From JBGTLA01 sp041744375 (lineage in GTDB: Bacteria; Actinomycetota; Acidimicrobiia; Spongiisociales; ZC4RG35): a DNA stretch of 9,503 nucleotides. How positions within the stretch are numbered: the first letter of the stretch is position 1; the number at the start of each line of letters is the position of its first letter. The translations under genes and the position numbers were made by a program. The stretch lies in NCBI GenBank assembly GCA_041744375.1, contig JBGTLA010000146.1, forward strand, positions 1 to 9,503, in the 5' to 3' direction. Under the pieces are notes generated by a model. It did not search any database. It was not told where the DNA came from and worked only from the letters and a program-made list of their open reading frames with translations. Shown here piece after piece: positions 1 through 6,745 of the stretch.

Positions 1-191
1 CCTGGCTGTGGATCATCATTGAGGTTGCCGTGTGACGAAGGCCGTGGGGGCGGCCGGCTGTGTGCAATGTGCCCGGACGACGCTGTGGTTGAGCTCAGCA
101 ACCATGCACAGGCGGTCATCTTGTCGCCACTCTCCGCAGTCAGCACGGCGAGCGTGGTGAACAGCATCGTCTGCCATCCGGCCGTGAGCTT

Positions 192-986
192 GTGGAACTC
201 GGCCTCGGTTCGGATGACTCGCGCCGGGCCTTGATAGCGGCCGGGGGAGGTTTGTCCTCGGCATCGGAGCCGGCAACACCCCGAAGTCCGGCGCGACGTC
301 GGCTGTTGTTCATCGCCGGTGTGGCGGCCACGGTGGCCATCGGGACGGTCTCGGCGGTGCTCGGTGACCTCGAGGGAGGAGCGGTAACGCTCGGGTTCGC
401 CGTGGCCACTTGGCTCACCCGGGTGCGACGAGGAACCGTGGGGGCGGTCGGGGTGGCCCTTGGCAGTGCCATCACCGTCTATTTCATGCTGACCGCAGCA
501 ATGACCAACATCCGGGAAGGCTCGCCGATGTCCTCGGTCCTGATTTCGTCCGTTCTGGCGGCGGTTTCCCTGCTTGCCCTCATCGCCGCCGTAGAGTTTC
601 TGGCCACGCGGGCTTCCGGGTCGACCACCGGACCATGGTTAGCTGTAGGCACCTCTGTTTTGGTGCTGGCAGGCCTGGTCGTCTGGGGTGTGAGCATCAC
701 CCGCGTCGAAATCGATGCCGGCGACATCGTCCTCGTGTCTGAGAACATGGCCTTCTCCGAGACGGAGCTGAGAGTCGACGAAGGAGAAGTGGTAGTCACC
801 ATGGAGAACAAGGACTTGTTCTGGCACACCTTCACCATCGAGGAGCTCGGGGTCGATCTCCGGGTGCCGGTAGGCGCCGAGCTGGCAGCAACGTTCGATG
901 CGCCTGGCGGTCAGTACCAGTTCGTCTGCGCCATCCCCGGGCACCCCGAGGCAGGAATGGTGGGAACGCTGACCGTGGAAAGCTGA
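192..986 (+). CDS. Membrane-anchored cupredoxin (type I copper protein)
   Basis: The 264-residue product has an N-terminal membrane part with about five hydrophobic segments (roughly 38-58, 62-76, 83-103, 117-138 and 148-168). A C-terminal extracytoplasmic beta domain follows (about 175-264). This domain carries a complete type I copper ligand set: His212 in FWHTFTI, then Cys246, His251 and Met256 in CAIPGHPEAGM. That spacing is the plastocyanin/azurin-like signature, so the domain very probably binds copper and acts in electron transfer or copper handling outside the membrane. The start is a GTG without a convincing Shine-Dalgarno sequence. The frame is open back to a stop at 90-92 but has no earlier ATG or GTG. 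The N-terminus is therefore uncertain. A CsoR-like operator lies three bases beyond the stop codon, which supports a copper-related setting. Confidence 0.85.
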   Translation: MELGLGSDDSRRALIAAGGGLSSASEPATPRSPARRRLLFIAGVAATVAIGTVSAVLGDLEGGAVTLGFAVATWLTRVRRGTVGAVGVALGSAITVYFMLTAAMTNIREGSPMSSVLISSVLAAVSLLALIAAVEFLATRASGSTTGPWLAVGTSVLVLAGLVVWGVSITRVEIDAGDIVLVSENMAFSETELRVDEGEVVVTMENKDLFWHTFTIEELGVDLRVPVGAELAATFDAPGGQYQFVCAIPGHPEAGMVGTLTVES

Positions 987-988
987 CC

Positions 989-1006
989 ATAACCCTGCGG
1001 GGGTAT
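989..1006. promoter_or_regulatory. CsoR-like copper repressor operator
   Basis: The sequence ATAACCCTGCGGGGGTAT is an imperfect palindrome: seven of nine positions in the two halves are complementary. It consists of a C-run and a G-run flanked by ATA and TAT, the pattern known for CsoR-family operators such as the one upstream of copZA in Bacillus. It begins three bases after the cupredoxin stop and precedes a small membrane ORF. It would control that ORF rather than the cupredoxin, unless the site marks the promoter of a now broken copper operon. The match is by eye; no csoR gene is in the window. Confidence 0.55.
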
Positions 1007-1025
1007 CAGCCGCCTGCTGCTAGCA

Positions 1026-1187
1026 GTGCTGGCGATCGGACTGGCCCTGGATCTGGTCGCACTGGGCATCACCGTCCATACCCGAACCAATCATCCGCAG
1101 GTGGCCGCATACGACTACCTGAGCGAGGCCGCGTACGGAGGTATCCCTCCGTACCGGATTGGATGGTGCCTGGGTGCGGTTGGCGTG
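1026..1187 (+). pseudogene. Truncated small membrane protein behind CsoR-like site
   Basis: A reading frame begins at a GTG (or in the open stretch from 993) and encodes one clear membrane helix, LAIGLALDLVALGITV. A well-formed segment follows, ending AAYGGIPPYRIGWCLGAVGV, which looks like the beginning of a second helix. After about residue 55 the sequence turns arginine- and proline-rich and no longer looks like protein. The frame stays open to 1310 but there overlaps the convergent gene whose stop codon is at 1188-1190. I infer that the 3' end of this gene was lost at a rearrangement junction near 1185. The family is not recognised; its position behind a copper-type operator is the only hint of function. 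Confidence 0.4.
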
Positions 1188-2345
1188 TCAGGGGCGTGTC
1201 CAGAGGCCCGACGTCCTCGGTTGCAGCGTCCGGTTGACGACGTCGAGGGCGGCGTGACCTATCGTTTCGGGATCGGTTGCGTCGCGGATGAGACTACGGA
1301 ATCTGTCTAGTTCTTGTTCTTGGTCGATAGCCGCACGGTTGAATCGGCGATCCACGAGGGCTCGAATCCGGCGGCGCAGGGGATTGAAGAGAAAGGCGGC
1401 CACCAGGGTCGAGGCTGCAACCGCCAGTTCGGTGTTTTGCGAGGGCAGCGAGGCGCTGAGTACCAGAACCGCTCCCGCATACACCAGTGCCAGGGACCCG
1501 ACAACGATCGTATAGCTGAGGGTGCGGGAGATGATCCGGTCGATGGCAAAAAGCCGGTACCGGGATATCGCCGCGACGATCGATAGGGGGATCAAGGTGA
1601 AGGTGACCAGAAGGAGGTTCTGGGCGACCGGATTGTCGCCGAGGACGGCGGTCCCCACCGGGGTGAAGGACAATAGGACGAGGGCGGCCACGATGCCTAG
1701 AGCCAGAGTCACCCATTTGATCTGCTGTCTCTCCACAACCGAGGCACCACGCAGACGGGCCACCACCGACGCAGCCGCGCCCACTATCCCCCCGATGAGC
1801 GTGGCGTTGATGATCCACCATGTCGAGGATTCGTCGCCCAACACCTGCTCCCCGTCCAGGGTGAGAGCTTCAACGCTGGCTCCGATCAGACCGCCCACCA
1901 TCCCCACTCCGGCGACGACAGCCACCCATCTCCACACCCGCCCGGGGGGGCGTCCGGTGGGGAACAGCAGAGGCAGAACCACCGCCAGCAGGAACAGAGC
2001 GGGGACCCACGCGAACCCGACCCACACCGCCACGAGCTGGGCCAGCGCCCCCAGTTCGACACCTTCGACTTGGCGGGCATGCAGGACAAGACCCAACCAG
2101 AGCACGCTCAGACACACTCCAATCCCCAACAGAACCCAGCCGACGCGGTTGCCGGTCCGCCATATCACGAAGGCGCCGGTGGCCGCGAAGATGAAGCCGA
2201 TGGCCGTGAACATGACCAGCTGCGAAGGAGCAGACTGATCGGCCCCAGAGAGGAGATCCGAGAGAGGCCGGAAGACGGCGGTCAGGACCACCAGCGAAAC
2301 CAAGGTCGCTGCCACGGCTACACCGGAGACCGCACGCGCTCTCAT
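1188..2345 (-). CDS. Polytopic sensor-like membrane protein lacking a kinase core
   Basis: The 385-residue protein has about ten hydrophobic segments (roughly 7-25, 43-62, 67-88, 102-128, 138-158, 178-197, 209-228, 240-260, 273-297, 306-321). A short cytoplasmic tail with the block NPLRRRIRALVDRRFNRA (about 321-338) and the terminal LWTRP follow. This arrangement resembles the N-terminal sensor half of a family of actinobacterial histidine kinases. No phospho-accepting His motif and no N/G-box ATPase follow, so it cannot itself be a complete kinase; it could be a stand-alone sensor or regulatory subunit. I chose the ATG at 2345 because AGGTGA lies ten bases upstream and the hydrophobic region starts directly. 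The longer frame back to 2516 would overlap the divergent methyltransferase and encodes an unlikely polar leader. The true ligand is unknown. Confidence 0.75.
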   Translation of the reverse strand: MRARAVSGVAVAATLVSLVVLTAVFRPLSDLLSGADQSAPSQLVMFTAIGFIFAATGAFVIWRTGNRVGWVLLGIGVCLSVLWLGLVLHARQVEGVELGALAQLVAVWVGFAWVPALFLLAVVLPLLFPTGRPPGRVWRWVAVVAGVGMVGGLIGASVEALTLDGEQVLGDESSTWWIINATLIGGIVGAAASVVARLRGASVVERQQIKWVTLALGIVAALVLLSFTPVGTAVLGDNPVAQNLLLVTFTLIPLSIVAAISRYRLFAIDRIISRTLSYTIVVGSLALVYAGAVLVLSASLPSQNTELAVAASTLVAAFLFNPLRRRIRALVDRRFNRAAIDQEQELDRFRSLIRDATDPETIGHAALDVVNRTLQPRTSGLWTRP

Positions 2346-2500
2346 GGACAAACTATCACCTGCGACCGTTCCGAGTGCGTTACGGGGAGAGGCGAAGGTC
2401 CGTGACCTTGTTGCCACCGTGGAATCCTCAGCGAGTTCATTAGACAAGACGAGTCTCTCTCGCACGATGAGAGGCACACGGTGTTGAATGGAGTGCGACG

Positions 2501-2914
2501 ATGAATCTGGACCCAAACGAACCTGGCTACACGGGTTTTAAGGATTACACGCCCCGCTTTCTGAAGATATATGACGCATGGGTGTTGGGATTCATGGCCC
2601 CGCGTGTTTGGAAGATGGGCGACGAACCCGGGCTCAACCATTACAAGAAACACATGAGGCAGCGGCACTTAGACGTCGGGCCGGGGACCGGCTATTTCAT
2701 TGCCGAGTCCAACCCTCCGAAAGACATTGAGTTGACCCTCGTCGACCCCAATCCCAATGTTCTGGATCATTGCGCCAAAACGCTGGCCGCCTGGGAGCCC
2801 ACCACCGTCAGAGCAAACGTTCTCGAACCCCTACCCCTGCAAGGACCGTTCGACTCCGCTGGCCTGACTCATGTGATCCATTGTCTCCCCGGACACTTGT
2901 TCACTGTGGCGTGA
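2501..2914 (+). pseudogene. C-terminally truncated class I SAM-dependent methyltransferase
   Basis: The 137-residue product starts at an ATG with GGAG seven bases upstream. It carries motif I LDVGPGTGY (57-65), the acidic strand-end VDPNPN (81-86) that would hold the ribose of SAM, and the motif ending HCLPG (127-131). These are the hallmarks of a small class I methyltransferase family. Members known to me run on for roughly another 80-90 residues after HCLPG, covering the last strands of the Rossmann-like fold. Here only HLFTVA follows before the stop, and no other frame downstream continues the fold. The protein is therefore probably non-functional, cut near 2893 by a deletion or rearrangement next to the convergent regulator gene, whose stop lies 31 bases away. 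Substrate unknown. Confidence 0.7.
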
Positions 2915-2945
2915 CGACCCGCTTCAGCTTGATGGCGTCACAGGT

Positions 2946-4052
2946 TCAGTGTGCGGGTTGGCACCCGCACGATTGCCTCACTACCAGGCGAGTGTCGAGA
3001 GTGATGACTGCGTGTTCGAGGGGCTGCCCTGCGATGAGCTGTTCCAGCATGCCGATGGAGCGACTTCCCAGCTCTGCGGCCGGGGCCATGATTGTCGTCA
3101 ACGGCGGTGCGGTGTCGCCGGCCGATGCGATGTCGTCATTGCCGACGAGAGCGAGCTCCCCTGGGATCGAAACGCCCAGTTCTCGTGCGGCGCGGATCGT
3201 GCCGATCGCGAGCGAGTCGCTTGCCGCGACGATGGCCGTCGGCGAGTCGTCCCTGTCGAGCAGCCGGAGAGCGCCGCGGTGGCCCGACTCTACGGCGAAG
3301 TCGGGAGCGGTCTCGATCAGCTCGGCCTCGAGAACGACTCCGGCCTGTGCCAGCGCACGTTCGTAGCCGAAGTACTTCGGGGCTGCTGATGGCAGCTCTC
3401 GGGGTGGGGCGATGAACCCGATCCGCCGATGGCCATGTTCCAACATGTGCGCAGTCGCGAGCGCACTCCCTTTTTCGTGGTCGAAGAGAACCGACGGTCC
3501 CGGAGCGCCAGGAAAATCGGCGAACACGATGGGCAGCTGTCCGTTGATGCCTGCTTCGATCTCGGAGGGAACCATCGCCCCGGCGACGATGATGCCGTCG
3601 ACGTTCTTGGCGGCCAACTGGTCGAGGTATCGAAGGCCCCTCGCCGGATCCTGATGCGCAACACAGATGAACAAGAGAGAGGGATCCGTTGAGGCAGAGT
3701 CGAGCGCATTCAGAAACGGGGCGTAGAAGTCGAGATGGGTGGGGATGATCACCCCGATCGTGAAGCTACGCGTGCTCCCCTTGCTTGCCAGGTGGCGTTC
3801 TCGCTGGTAGCTGAGCACCGATGTTCCTCGCCCTCGTTGGGTGACGACGAGGCCGTCCGCTTCGAGCTGTTTGTAGGCGGCGCGCACGGTGTTGAAATTG
3901 ATGCCGAGCACGTTGGCAAGATCGCGGATGGGCGGCAGCCGCTCGCCCTCGCTCACTTCGCCCCGGGCGATCAGCCACGCCACCTGCGAGCTCAGCTGAG
4001 CTACGAGCGGCACGGGCGACTCCGAATCAACACTCAGATGTTGGGTGATCAT
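2946..4052 (-). CDS. AraR-type regulator: GntR winged helix fused to LacI-type sugar-binding domain
   Basis: The 368-residue protein joins a GntR-family winged helix-turn-helix (about 10-80, with RLPPIRDLANVLGINFNTVR and the wing TQRGRGTSV) to a LacI/periplasmic-binding-type effector domain (about 96-365). The effector domain begins FTIGVIIP and includes HGHRRIGFI, AIVAASDSLAIG, ALVGNDDI and the terminal RLVVRQSCGC, all typical of LacI relatives. The domain order matches AraR of Bacillus, a sugar-responsive repressor, so the effector is probably a carbohydrate or related small molecule. It is divergent from the double-NTF2 lipoprotein gene, and the spacer holds palindromes that are the obvious operator candidates. 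The start is the ATG at 4052, whose Shine-Dalgarno sequence is weak. The protein appears complete. The specific sugar cannot be read from the sequence. Confidence 0.88.
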   Translation of the reverse strand: MITQHLSVDSESPVPLVAQLSSQVAWLIARGEVSEGERLPPIRDLANVLGINFNTVRAAYKQLEADGLVVTQRGRGTSVLSYQRERHLASKGSTRSFTIGVIIPTHLDFYAPFLNALDSASTDPSLLFICVAHQDPARGLRYLDQLAAKNVDGIIVAGAMVPSEIEAGINGQLPIVFADFPGAPGPSVLFDHEKGSALATAHMLEHGHRRIGFIAPPRELPSAAPKYFGYERALAQAGVVLEAELIETAPDFAVESGHRGALRLLDRDDSPTAIVAASDSLAIGTIRAARELGVSIPGELALVGNDDIASAGDTAPPLTTIMAPAAELGSRSIGMLEQLIAGQPLEHAVITLDTRLVVRQSCGCQPAH

Positions 4053-4057
4053 GCCGC

Positions 4058-4086
4058 TTGACAGGAATGATTCATAGTACTAATAC
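4058..4086 (+). promoter_or_regulatory. Promoter for the lipoprotein gene
   Basis: A perfect TTGACA at 4058-4063 is followed, after 17 bases, by TAATAC at 4081-4086. The -10 box is a poor match, but the strongly AT-rich spacer in GC-rich surroundings supports a promoter here. The -10 box overlaps the palindromes of the candidate operator, as expected for a repressed promoter. Confidence 0.5.
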
Positions 4087-4094
4087 TATAGTAC
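4075..4094. promoter_or_regulatory. Candidate operator of the AraR-type regulator
   Basis: Two palindromes sit side by side: TAGTACTA (4075-4082) and TACTATAGTA (4084-4093). Read together they also form a six-base inverted repeat, GTACTA (4077-4082) and TAGTAC (4089-4094). GntR-type winged helices commonly bind such short GTAC-centred dyads. The block lies 23 bases upstream of the regulator start and over the -10 region of the divergent promoter, so it could mediate both repression of the lipoprotein gene and autoregulation. Confidence 0.6.
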
Positions 4095-4161
4095 ATATCG
4101 ACCGATCCACAATCACCTGTGAGTGATCGGTGGCAGCGGGATTCAAGGCGAGGAGCACGAC

Positions 4162-5190
4162 ATGCGAATCGGAGACCGACCCCGGCAGTCACCGACCAGC
4201 GGCGAAGGTGAGGTACTCGGTCACTCCATCGAGGAGCCCCCGGCTTACCTTCACCGCGTCGGAACTCGGCCAGGATTCCGGTCCCCCAGGAGACGACGGA
4301 TCTCTGTGCCGGGACGATGGCACGCCCGACGGTTGGCGGTGGCGACCATCTTCATCGCTGGTGCCGTCGTGCTCTCCGGGTGCGATACCGCGCCGGATGT
4401 CGCAGGCGGCGACCCATTGTCGACTACCGGTTCCACAGAGACGACAGGAGCACCGGAGACGACGCCTGCACCCACGACAGCTCCCCCCACGAGTGATCCC
4501 CCCACGAGTGCGGCGGCATCTTCGGATCCAGCTTCTCTGGTCATCGACCGGCTCTTTGACGCCTTCAACGCCGAAGACGCCGAGGAGGTGGCCGATGTCT
4601 TCGGCGACGAGGTCGTGTACGTCTTCCACGATCGCGACGAGGAATTGGTAGGTGCCGATGTCGCGGCCTTTTTCGAGAGCTACTTCGGCAGGGAGACGAT
4701 CGAGCGGATCACCGATCCCTTCCACGCATCCGACGGACGCACCTACTTCTTGGGCCAGATCACGTTCAGGTCAGCAGGGGGATGGGCGACTCTGGTCTTC
4801 GACGTGGAGATGGATGGTGAGCGGCTGGTCAGCATGGGCGATCGACGTCAGACGGTCGACGAGGTCATCGCCACGGACCTGATCGACGACCTCTACGAGG
4901 CGTTCAGCGACCAGGACGTCGACCGACTGACCGAGCAATTCGAGGGCATGACCTACAGGTCACACTCCGGTGTGGAGTTCACGGGGGCGGACGCCGCTGA
5001 ACATTGGGCAGACGCGTTCGGGTTGGTCATCACGAGGACCTCCGGTGTGTTCGCCATCGGCGACGGTGCGTATGTGTTCGTCACCGAGCACACGGAACCG
5101 GATTCAGGTCGCTCCACCGGATATGTCGTCGAGATCGAGAGGTTTCGCAATCAAATCACCAGCATGACCGAACGCCGACCAGAGACCTGA
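4162..5190 (+). CDS. Lipoprotein with two NTF2/SnoaL-like domains
   Basis: With the ATG at 4162 (AGGAG six bases upstream) the product has 342 residues. A hydrophobic segment ends in the lipobox LSGC, with the lipidated Cys at residue 74. A Thr/Pro-rich linker follows (about 78-124). Two alpha+beta domains come next (about 125-227 and 236-337), each starting with a helix of the type LFDAFNAEDAEEVADVF or LYEAFSDQDVDRLTEQF, as in NTF2/SnoaL-like proteins. It is probably an exported surface lipoprotein that binds a small ligand. The leader before the signal peptide is unusually long. A GTG at 4306 with AGGAG 12 bases upstream would give a normal 26-residue lipoprotein signal and may be the true start. 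Its promoter is shared with the divergent AraR-type regulator. A decayed transposase abuts its stop codon. Confidence 0.78.
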   Translation: MRIGDRPRQSPTSGEGEVLGHSIEEPPAYLHRVGTRPGFRSPRRRRISVPGRWHARRLAVATIFIAGAVVLSGCDTAPDVAGGDPLSTTGSTETTGAPETTPAPTTAPPTSDPPTSAAASSDPASLVIDRLFDAFNAEDAEEVADVFGDEVVYVFHDRDEELVGADVAAFFESYFGRETIERITDPFHASDGRTYFLGQITFRSAGGWATLVFDVEMDGERLVSMGDRRQTVDEVIATDLIDDLYEAFSDQDVDRLTEQFEGMTYRSHSGVEFTGADAAEHWADAFGLVITRTSGVFAIGDGAYVFVTEHTEPDSGRSTGYVVEIERFRNQITSMTERRPET

Positions 5191-6228
5191 CCGACGCGGT
5201 GTGCCAGGGCGTTGGTGATCTGGGTGTGCCAGCGTTTCAGGGTCCGGCCCAGCTGGCGCACCTCGTGATGGCACGAGTCGCCTTGGAGGTCGCTGGCGAG
5301 CCGCTCGACGAACTCGACTGCTAGGGCGTGGTCATCGATCTGGTAGATCGACCGCACGACTTCTTGTCGCATGCCAGGCCGTGCGGACCTCGCCGTGGGG
5401 ATCCCCGGCATCCAACAGTCCGAGAAGCTTGATACGTCCGCGTTCGTCGAGACGCTGGTTCGCCAACTTCACGAGATGGAACGGGTCGGCGATCTGGTCA
5501 ACGTGGGGCAGCATCGTATCGAACGTCGCCCGATACGGCCCAGACAGGTCCAACACCCCGTATCGGATCGCTGCCCGCCACGTTTCTGGTTGTTGGTCCA
5601 ACCATCCAGCGGGGCCGGCAGCGGTGCGGCCTTCAACGACATCGAGGAGCTGACCAGCGCCGACATCGACGATCGACGTCGCCCAGGCCTGAGCCCGCCA
5701 CCGCCCCCTCCGACAAAACAACGTCTCATCGAGCCCGAGACCCGTCACCTGATCGAAGCGGGTCTCGTCCGCCGAAAGGAGAGCCTCACCCCATTCCACC
5801 ACCGTGTCGTTGACGGTGTGGCTATCACACACCAGATCATGGGCCACCTCCGAAACGGTGCGGCCATGCTCACCGACCTGACGGGTCGCCCACCGCGCCG
5901 CCCGGGTCGTCACCGACCGATCCCCCACCACGATCTCGTCGTTGATCTCAGTCCAGGATCCCTGTGGACATGCCGGATTGAGGCAGCGCCAGCGACGCTT
6001 CACCCACCGCAACCGAGCCGGCCGGCCGAACACCGCCAAATCAACATGATCCACCGAGTCACGATCCTTCAGATCAGCCCGCCGACCGCACCCAGCGCAG
6101 ATCGGCACCACCCCTCGGGTCTCGACCACCACAACCAACGGCTCGCCTGGCACGTCAACCACGCCCAGCACCCTCACATCGGGAAGCCCTACAAGCAGCT
6201 CACAAACACGGATAGGGTCGCGTTCCAC
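5191..6228 (-). pseudogene. Decayed ISL3-family transposase
   Basis: Translated from the GTG at 6228, the protein shows the ISL3 zinc finger (Cys44, Cys47, Cys82, Cys87), a helix-turn-helix region (about 100-140) and the catalytic core, with Asp167 in GLGLDETLF and Asp227 in LDLSGPY. It carries three lesions. First, around 5434-5463 the sequence jumps from LVKLANQRLDE straight into RGRIKLLGLL, whereas family members known to me have about 35 extra residues there; this suggests an in-frame deletion between two RLDE-coding repeats. Second, near 5368 one extra base shifts the frame after AWHA; the continuation QEVVRSIYQIDDH lies in the next frame, and the shifted frame stops at 5332. Third, homology fades at about 5195 just after RWHTQITN, so the region with the last catalytic Glu (NGPTEA in relatives) is missing. 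The element cannot transpose by itself. Confidence 0.85.
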
Positions 6229-6283
6229 AGGGACTCCTCGAGTTGAAGACGTTGAACATCTCCAATCTCGTCGAGTCCCTGTG
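6226..6283. repeat. 11-bp inverted repeat around the transposase start
   Basis: CACAGGGACTC (6226-6236) and GAGTCCCTGTG (6273-6283) are perfect inverted copies separated by 36 bases. The inner copy includes the GTG start of the transposase. The pair could form an RNA hairpin that hides the start codon, or it could be a transposase-binding subterminal repeat. Confidence 0.6.
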
Positions 6284-6287
6284 ATAC

Positions 6288-6536
6288 TTACATTGGTGTA
6301 GTTTGGAGGTGGTCGGTGGTGGCGAACGTTGTGAAACCGACGGGGGTGAGGAGATTGGCTTCGGTGTCGTAGATCAGCACGGCATCGGTGCCTTGGTCGT
6401 CGGTGCCTGGTATCAGTACGAATCGTTGGTCGGGACTCCAGGCGATTTCCCATACCCGAAACTCGAACGAGGCACTGTTGATGAGATTCCCTTCACGGTC
6501 GTAGATGTGAAGCGTCTGGGTCTTGCCTGTGCCCGC
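6288..6536 (-). pseudogene. C-terminal scrap of a beta-propeller (WD40/TolB-like) protein
   Basis: On the minus strand a frame between TAG (6537-6539) and TAA (6288-6290) encodes 82 residues without any start codon at its beginning. It contains LHIYDREGNLINSASFEF, VWEIAWSPDQRFVLIPG and AVLIYDTEANLL. The pattern of a strand ending in an IYD/LYD-like motif, then W-S-P-D-x-R-F, is typical of TolB- or WD40-like propeller blades, so this appears to be about one and a half blades of a larger protein. The N-terminal part is not present upstream. The fragment lies against the left side of the ISL3 remnant, so insertion or later deletion by that element is the likely cause of the break. Confidence 0.55.
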
Positions 6537-6693
6537 CTAGAAGTGGACCGCACGGGGCTGCTTTCGTGGCCGCCGCCCTTCTCCTCTACGAGGTCGCGGG
6601 CAGATCCTTGCAGTGACCGTTTGGGGACTCATTGCGTGGTTCCGGGCCACCGGGCGAGAGTTGCCGGGTGAGAGCTCGTCGGGCTGGGCGTGC
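6537..6693. other. Short non-coding stretch between fragment and terminator
   Basis: This GC-rich stretch lies between the propeller fragment and the hairpin behind the secreted-protein gene. Frames are open by composition, but none gives a recognisable motif, start with ribosome binding site, or plausible protein. I see nothing specific in it. Confidence 0.4.
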
Positions 6694-6723
6694 GAGGGCC
6701 TCGGTCTCCGAACCGAGGCTCTC
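6694..6723 (-). terminator. Terminator-like hairpin behind the secreted-protein gene
   Basis: GCCTCGGT (6698-6705) and ACCGAGGC (6712-6719) pair perfectly around a six-base loop. Four further pairs outside (6694-6697 with 6720-6723, one of them G-T) extend the stem to 12 bp. It lies 22 bases beyond the stop codon of the minus-strand gene at 6746. No T-run follows, which is common for actinobacterial terminators. Confidence 0.6.
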
Positions 6724-6745
6724 TCCCTCTGCTTGCGGTCTCGAT

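Larger units (their letters stand above)
5191..6287 (-). mobile_element. ISL3-family insertion sequence remnant
   Basis: The remnant contains the broken transposase and its upstream leader. The transposase 3' end is lost at the lipoprotein stop codon (5188-5190), so one terminal repeat is missing. The other terminus should lie near 6285-6300, but without a partner repeat I cannot place it. No target-site duplication can be recognised. Confidence 0.6.

Noticed and set aside
1..35. Possible 3' end of a membrane protein (WLWIIIEVAV then TGA at 33-35)
   Set aside because: Only ten residues lie in the window; too short to separate from chance.
16..279. Minus-strand reading frames opposite the cupredoxin start, including one with FHKLTAGWQTMLFTTLAVLT
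   Set aside because: One frame looks mildly protein-like but has no start, ribosome binding site or recognised motif, and overlaps the cupredoxin N-terminus.
1522..2238. Long plus-strand frame of 238 codons
   Set aside because: It lies wholly antisense to the membrane protein and is rich in Arg, Thr and Pro, as expected for a shadow of a GC-rich gene.
2457..2473. CTCTC/GAGAG hairpin upstream of the methyltransferase gene
   Set aside because: Five-base stem only; no sign of function.
2911..2941. Possible terminator GTGACG...CGTCAC between convergent genes
   Set aside because: Only a six-base stem with a 19-base loop and no T-run; too weak to call.
5371..6246. Plus-strand frame of 291 codons
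   Set aside because: It is the antisense shadow of the ISL3 transposase, which has clear zinc-finger and catalytic motifs on the other strand.
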